NCBI RefSeq assembly: GCF_033958435.1
Contig: NC_134161.1
Location: 14,508,001-14,572,000, forward strand
DNA: 64,000 nt
Direction of reading: 5' to 3'
Source: Carettochelys insculpta
Lineage: Eukaryota; Chordata; Testudines; Carettochelyidae
Numbering within the stretch: position 1 is the first letter of the stretch; the number at the start of each line of letters is the position of its first letter. Under the pieces are notes generated by a model. That model worked only from the letters and a program-made list of their open reading frames with translations. It was not told the origin of the DNA and ran no database searches. The position numbers were made by a program, and so were the translations under genes. Shown here one piece after another: positions 59,691-64,000 of this stretch.

Positions 59691-60293
59691 AGAGTCTGAG
59701 CATCTTTAGGAGATGCTGCAAAACCTTCAAAAAGCCCTTTCCATCAATGGGATGACACCCATTCTACCCAATAAACCCCAACCAGCTAAAGTCAACAAAG
59801 AAAGAAGAAATTAATGAAATCTAAAAACCACTCCCCTCCTGCAAGCAGAATTTTGCTGTGGGAGGGAAAATGTGCCAGAGACTACACAAAGCACATTGCT
59901 GTTGCTTTCCACTGACTTTACATAGCAGGTGCCCTGGATATTACAGCCAACCTTGGCAGTACAAAACCCCAATGAAATTAAACCAGCTCCACTGAAGAAC
60001 AACGTAGATGAATAACTGAGAAATGAGGTGAATAATCCTCTCCCCAACGACCTGGGTAAGGCAGGAGCCTGACTTGACTCCAAGGATTTTGACAAGGATG
60101 TTTGTTTCAAATTCCACATCTGCATGGAGAAGGTTTCTTTCCTAATTAGCTGTACCATGAAATAAAAGGAAATCCCAAGCAATATTGTAAAAACTCCCAT
60201 GTAGGGTTTTTCCTCTTAGAGTTATTACAACCCAGGCCTTGTCTATGCACAAATGCTGAATGGCTTTAATTCTACTGGAACAATCCCCTCTGT

Positions 60294-60368
60294 CAAAACA
60301 AAAAGCAGCCAAGTAGCACTTTTAAGACTAGCACAATGGTTTATTAGGTGAGCTTTCGTGGGACATGG
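60294..60368 (-). mobile_element. Penelope-like terminal fragment inside another MITE
   Basis: AAAAAGCAGCCAAGTAGCAC then TTTATTAGGTGAGCTTTCGT, close to one arm of the hairpin at 42,066. It interrupts a MITE-like stretch running from about 60,236 to 60,500. Confidence 0.7.
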
Positions 60369-60612
60369 CTACAGTTACCTCAGTATAAAGGTGCTTTGTG
60401 TTGGGATAGCTACTCCCATAAGAAAACGAGAAAAGCTAGAGCAGTCTATATAGGTGTAGTTATATAATAGCCTGGCATAACTGCACTCCCACCAGGGATT
60501 GTTCAGGTGTGACTAGTTACCATGAGGGGCTTTCTCTAGACTAGGCAAAAGATGGGTTTTGCATGTGTGTTAACAAATACATTTTGTATCATCCTACTGG
60601 GAGTGCCTAGAT

Positions 60613-60939
60613 CAGGGGTATCCAAGTGGTGGCCACAGAACTTTTAACCATCCCACAGGGCCAGCTGCCACAGCGGGACTGTCTGCCACAGAGCTCTGGT
60701 GGCTGGGGCCTGGAGCTGTCACCGGCCCTGGGGGCAGAGCCCAGCTGGGGTGTGGGGCTGGCAGCAGAGTGGTTTGGGGCTGGGGTGGGGGTTAAGCCTG
60801 GGGGTGGGCAAGGGACAGTTTGGGCCTGCAGGGGGTTTAAGCCTGAGGGGTGGTGATTTGGGGCTCTTTTGTGTTCAGGCCCCCAGGACACATAAAAATT
60901 GCCATGTAGCCCCCAATGACAAAAGGCTGGACACCCCTT
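60613..60939. mobile_element. hAT element, 'CAGGGGTATCCAA' family, with perfect 8 bp TSD
   Basis: Left end CAGGGGTATCCAAG, right end GGCTGGACACCCCTT. GCCTAGAT is duplicated exactly at 60,605-60,612 and 60,940-60,947. The GC-rich interior gives incidental open frames. Confidence 0.9.
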
Positions 60940-61006
60940 GCCTAGATGGCCTAACCAATACTGGGGTTATACAGAGTACAAGACTGTCCTGGCAAGGAAA
61001 GGCTTA

Positions 61007-61210
61007 CAGTCTGTGTTCCCTGTGAGCTGAGCACTTGGGCAGTCACCCAGGAGAAATTCAAACACCTCCTTGCTGTTTAGCAGAGCACTCACAGATAGCA
61101 GCTCACAGCTGGCAGCATGTGTTTCTAATGGTGGTGCACATCCACACATGCCTCAGTGCACATAAATTTTATTCCATCCATGGATGGAAAAAAAACTAGA
61201 GGCAACGCTG
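61007..61210. mobile_element. hAT MITE, CAGTGTTCCCT family, copy 4
   Basis: CTGTGTTCCCTGTGAGCTGA at left, AACTAGAGGCAACGCTG at right. The frame on the minus strand (60,967-61,149) lies within it and is incidental. Confidence 0.7.
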
Positions 61211-62379
61211 CTTGCAATCTTAGTGGACACAGAATAAATAGCTAGCACAGACAATAGATTGATCCAGAGCTTGTGGTGAAGCCAGTGAGGGTTCTGTGCT
61301 TTTTGAATATCAAAGTGCTCATTTAAGAGACTAAATTAGAGTTACCATATTTGAACTTTCAAAAAAAGAGGACACCACTGGGAGGGAGTGTATCTGTATC
61401 AGTACTTACCAACTCACATAACGTGTTATATGTAGTGTACCCTCAATAGTATATCGTTAGTAGATATTGATACAGCTACACGTTCTCCCAAAGGTATCCT
61501 CTTTTGTGAACGTTCCCATATGATAACCCTAGAGTAAATATGAATGTAGGTGATTAACTCAGGGCTCCTCCTTTGGAAAGTCTTGGCCCTCAAATGTACA
61601 GATATAAATTCATAAACTGACACTCTCCCTTCCCCACCACACACACAAAGCCATGCTGCAGAGTTACAAGTTAATCCCCCTTAAGTGCTCCTGTGTGTTG
61701 TGGGAGCTGAAGTCGTGACACTGAGTCACACATCCTCGGGCATGAAGGTTGGGGGGGGGGTGTCCAGCTGCTCACTCAACTTGTTGACTCTGCTCCAGTC
61801 ACTAGCCCTATTTCCTGGACTTATCTTGCTTAGCAGATTTCCCCTCCTCTCTCTCTCCTACAGCTCATAAACACTTGAAATCTACTGTAAACCCAATCTA
61901 GGCTGGCAGCTTGCTGTGAATGCAGGCAGCAGCAGATAGCAGGAGATAAGGAGAAGAAGGCACATTGTCTTTATTCAGCTTGTCCTGAGAATTCACTTTT
62001 CAATCTGAAATTGTTTGGGAAAGGAAAAGGAAACTGTGTGGTGGGGGGATTTGGAGAGAAGAGGAGAACAGAGGAAGAAGGTCATTTCAGAGACCAAAAT
62101 GGGATATACGAAAAGAAATTATGAAGATTGATGGAGGAAGTTAGTTTGATGAAGCTACTATTGCATCAGGCTCTTGTAAACTAGATGCTTCTGTTATCCT
62201 GTTAGTTCCCTTCACATTTGATGAGGCTCAAGGGGGAGGTGGTATTTTCAGAGCTTAACCCCAGTGTGAATATCTTTCTAGATAATTATGAGACATTCTG
62301 CCCTGAATTGTACTCCATGGAACCCCACTGGTGTCACGGAGGTATAAGTCAAGGCAGGATCTCAGGCCTGGCCTATGCT

Positions 62380-62650
62380 AGAGAAGTCATATAGTATGCC
62401 AGTTAGTACTGAGATTTGTTTACTCATTGACATTTTGACAAGGAAGTTTGTTTCAAATTCCACATCTTAGTTGGATGCAGTTATACCGGTATAAAGCTGA
62501 TTGCACTTCCTGAGCGAGAATAAATCACACTGCTGTGAGCTCTTGGGTTCTGGGAATTAGACAGCCAAACACATTTGAGGAGCTACATCTTTTATATCAG
62601 CATAACTGAGTCCACACAAAGGATAGTTTGGGTGGTGGGAGGGTTTTGCC
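62380..62650. mobile_element. MITE-like stretch with GTTATACCGGTATAA core
   Basis: CTATGCTAGAGAAGTCATA at left, CAGTTATACCGGTATAAAGC in the middle, and CATAACTGAGTCCACACAAA at right resemble a common decayed transposon. It contains one copy of a 35 bp sequence also found at 60,087. Confidence 0.5.
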
Positions 62651-62670
62651 ACTTTAACTGTATGGATGTA

Positions 62671-62850
62671 CAGTGGTCCTGGTAAGCTGAATGCCGATGT
62701 GGCCACCCAGGAGAAATTCAAATACTGCTCAGCTGCTCATAGCCATCTATGCTGGACATCAAGCGTTTCCACTGGTGGTGCACCTCTTCCTGTGCACATA
62801 ACAGAATTTATTCCATCCATGGATGTTAAAAATTAGAGGGAATGCTTCTG
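62671..62850. mobile_element. hAT MITE, CAGTGTTCCCT family, copy 5
   Basis: CAGTGGTCCTGGTAAGCTGA at left, AATTAGAGGGAATGCTTCTG at right; interior AATTTATTCCATCCATGG. Confidence 0.7.
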
Positions 62851-63524
62851 GAGTAGCTAAAGCAGAAAAACTTTCTAATGTAGCCAGCCCCTCTGAGCCT
62901 ACAATTCTGCTCCTGCTGAAGTCAATGGCAAAGTTCCCACTGATTTCCACAGGAGCAGGATCACACCCAGAGCAAAGGCATACCAGATCAGCCCCCCCAA
63001 ATGCTTCTTTCTGGACCTCACATGTTTCCTTTGATCTTTGATGAATTAAGGGATTTTAGAGATATACAGACTACCATGGATCTGATAAGAACACCGTGCC
63101 TGGGGCAACTGTGGTCGAAAGCAATTGGAGATCAGTGGATTACAGGTTTATCAATTAACCTCCTGATGCTACTGGTTAATAGCACATTTGCTATTGACTC
63201 CATGGGGACCAACATATAGTGCCCAGTTTGTGCAGTTCTGCTGCTATCACAGAATTGCAATCTCTGGTGTGTACTCCTTGATGGAGAATGGATACCATAT
63301 AACAGAAGCAATAGGCTAAAACTTTTCATATACCCTCAAAACTCCAACTGGCTTTAATGGGAATGCACAGAAATGACCATAGTTTGCATAGCCTTTTTCA
63401 CACAAAAAGAGACAGAAGCCAGGAAGAAGAGAAAGTCATTGGGGTGAAGAGTTGTAGGAGGAGAAACAGCAGCCATATGTGTGGGAATTAGGAGTCTAAG
63501 CAGGGGAACACCTCTCTTGTTATA

Positions 63525-63934
63525 GGCTACATCTACACTTGAGGGTTTTGTCAACAAAACCGGTGTCTTGTCGAGAAAACCCATGGAATATTGAGACACA
63601 AAATGAGTTTTGTCAACAGTATGTCTACAAAACTTGGCACTTCTGAAAGCGTTCAGCCTCTTCAAGATGAGAAATAATGCCTTTGTTGACAATTTGTGTC
63701 TACAAAAAAGCCATGAGAGGGCTTCTGGCTCTTCGGGCAGCCCTGTCTGCTGTGTTACCAGTTGGCCGTTCTGTCAATAGAGGGCTGGGCAGTCTGGCAG
63801 CTCTCAGTTGACAGAGTGGATTTACAGAGCGATCTGCTTTTGTGTGTGGACGTGATCTGTCAACAGAAGTTTGGTCAGAAGATCTCTTCTGACAGCAAGC
63901 TCTGTTGATAGATTCTTCTAGTGTAGACGTAGCC
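63525..63934. mobile_element. MITE family B copy 2 (complete)
   Basis: 410 bp from GGCTACATCTACACTTGAGG to TCTAGTGTAGACGTAGCC, with inverted ends. Inside, TTTTGTCAACAAAACC and CTGTCAACAGAAG palindromes. No transposase frame. Confidence 0.85.
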
Positions 63935-64000
63935 ATAATGTGTAGGAAGCACCTTGTTCTGGGAAGTGTTGCCTGGTACATCAACTTCATAAAAACCTCT

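Larger units (their letters stand above)
38995..64000. other. Upstream flank of FLI1, toward ETS1 side
   Basis: Beyond the promoter no coding exon was recognised. In amniotes the next gene on this side is ETS1, divergently transcribed, but no ETS1 sequence was seen before 64,000. Besides the two CpG islands, the single-copy parts (40.3-42.0, 43.1-44.9, 45.1-46.3, 47.4-50.3, 54.1-56.5, 56.7-57.2, 61.9-62.4 kb) show nothing I can name; 48.2-50.3 kb and 54.5-57.1 kb are AT-rich. Confidence 0.6.

Noticed and set aside
54000..64000. ETS1 first exon at the right end
   Set aside because: No ETS1-like peptide, CpG island or donor on the + strand; the end is MITE-dense flank.

Overview
This window is vertebrate nuclear DNA, most probably from a turtle. 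It has no dense coding structure. Long AT-balanced stretches carry CR1 and L2-like LINE fragments, MIR/tRNA-type SINE tails, many small hAT-like and other MITEs with 'GTCTACAC...GTGTAGAC' termini, and short Penelope-like terminal pieces of a type I associate with turtle genomes. The species assignment is inference from repeat content; no species-diagnostic gene was read.

The one protein-coding gene I can support is FLI1 (ETS-family transcription factor) on the minus strand. Its first coding exon ends at 38,594 with the six codons of the known FLI1 N-terminus, then a GTAAGA splice donor. The 5'UTR keeps an upstream AUG at -41 and a GUG at -37, the positions I recall as conserved start codons of overlapping uORFs in Fli-1 mRNA. 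On this reading, 1-38,593 is the 5' part of FLI1 intron 1 (exon 2 lies beyond base 1), 38,594 to about 38,900 is exon 1 plus core promoter inside a large CpG island (about 37.3-40.3 kb), and 39-64 kb is upstream DNA. In other amniotes that side leads to the divergently transcribed ETS1, but no ETS1 exon was found here.

Intron 1 (1-38.6 kb) is mostly repeats and unrecognised single-copy sequence. Notable parts are a ~510 bp unit present twice 15.7 kb apart (1,251 and 16,986), a 710 bp CpG-rich palindromic MITE (24,514-25,223), nested insertions with clean target-site duplications, and an E-box/ETS/GATA cluster (30,613-30,719). That cluster resembles the Ets/Ets/Gata type of blood and endothelial enhancer described in Fli1 intron 1 of mammals.

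The upstream side (39-64 kb) has two more CpG islands: 42.3-43.1 kb, and 50.9-51.9 kb. The second has a minus-strand GTGAGT donor and could be an alternative FLI1 first exon. Between them are a 65 bp near-perfect inverted repeat (42,066-42,206), a 24 bp perfect inverted repeat (50,312-50,392) and a MITE-rich tail (53.7-64 kb). ORFs of 60-330 codons across the window look like chance or CpG-island ORFs. I found no CRISPR array, bacterial or viral gene, or intact transposon gene.
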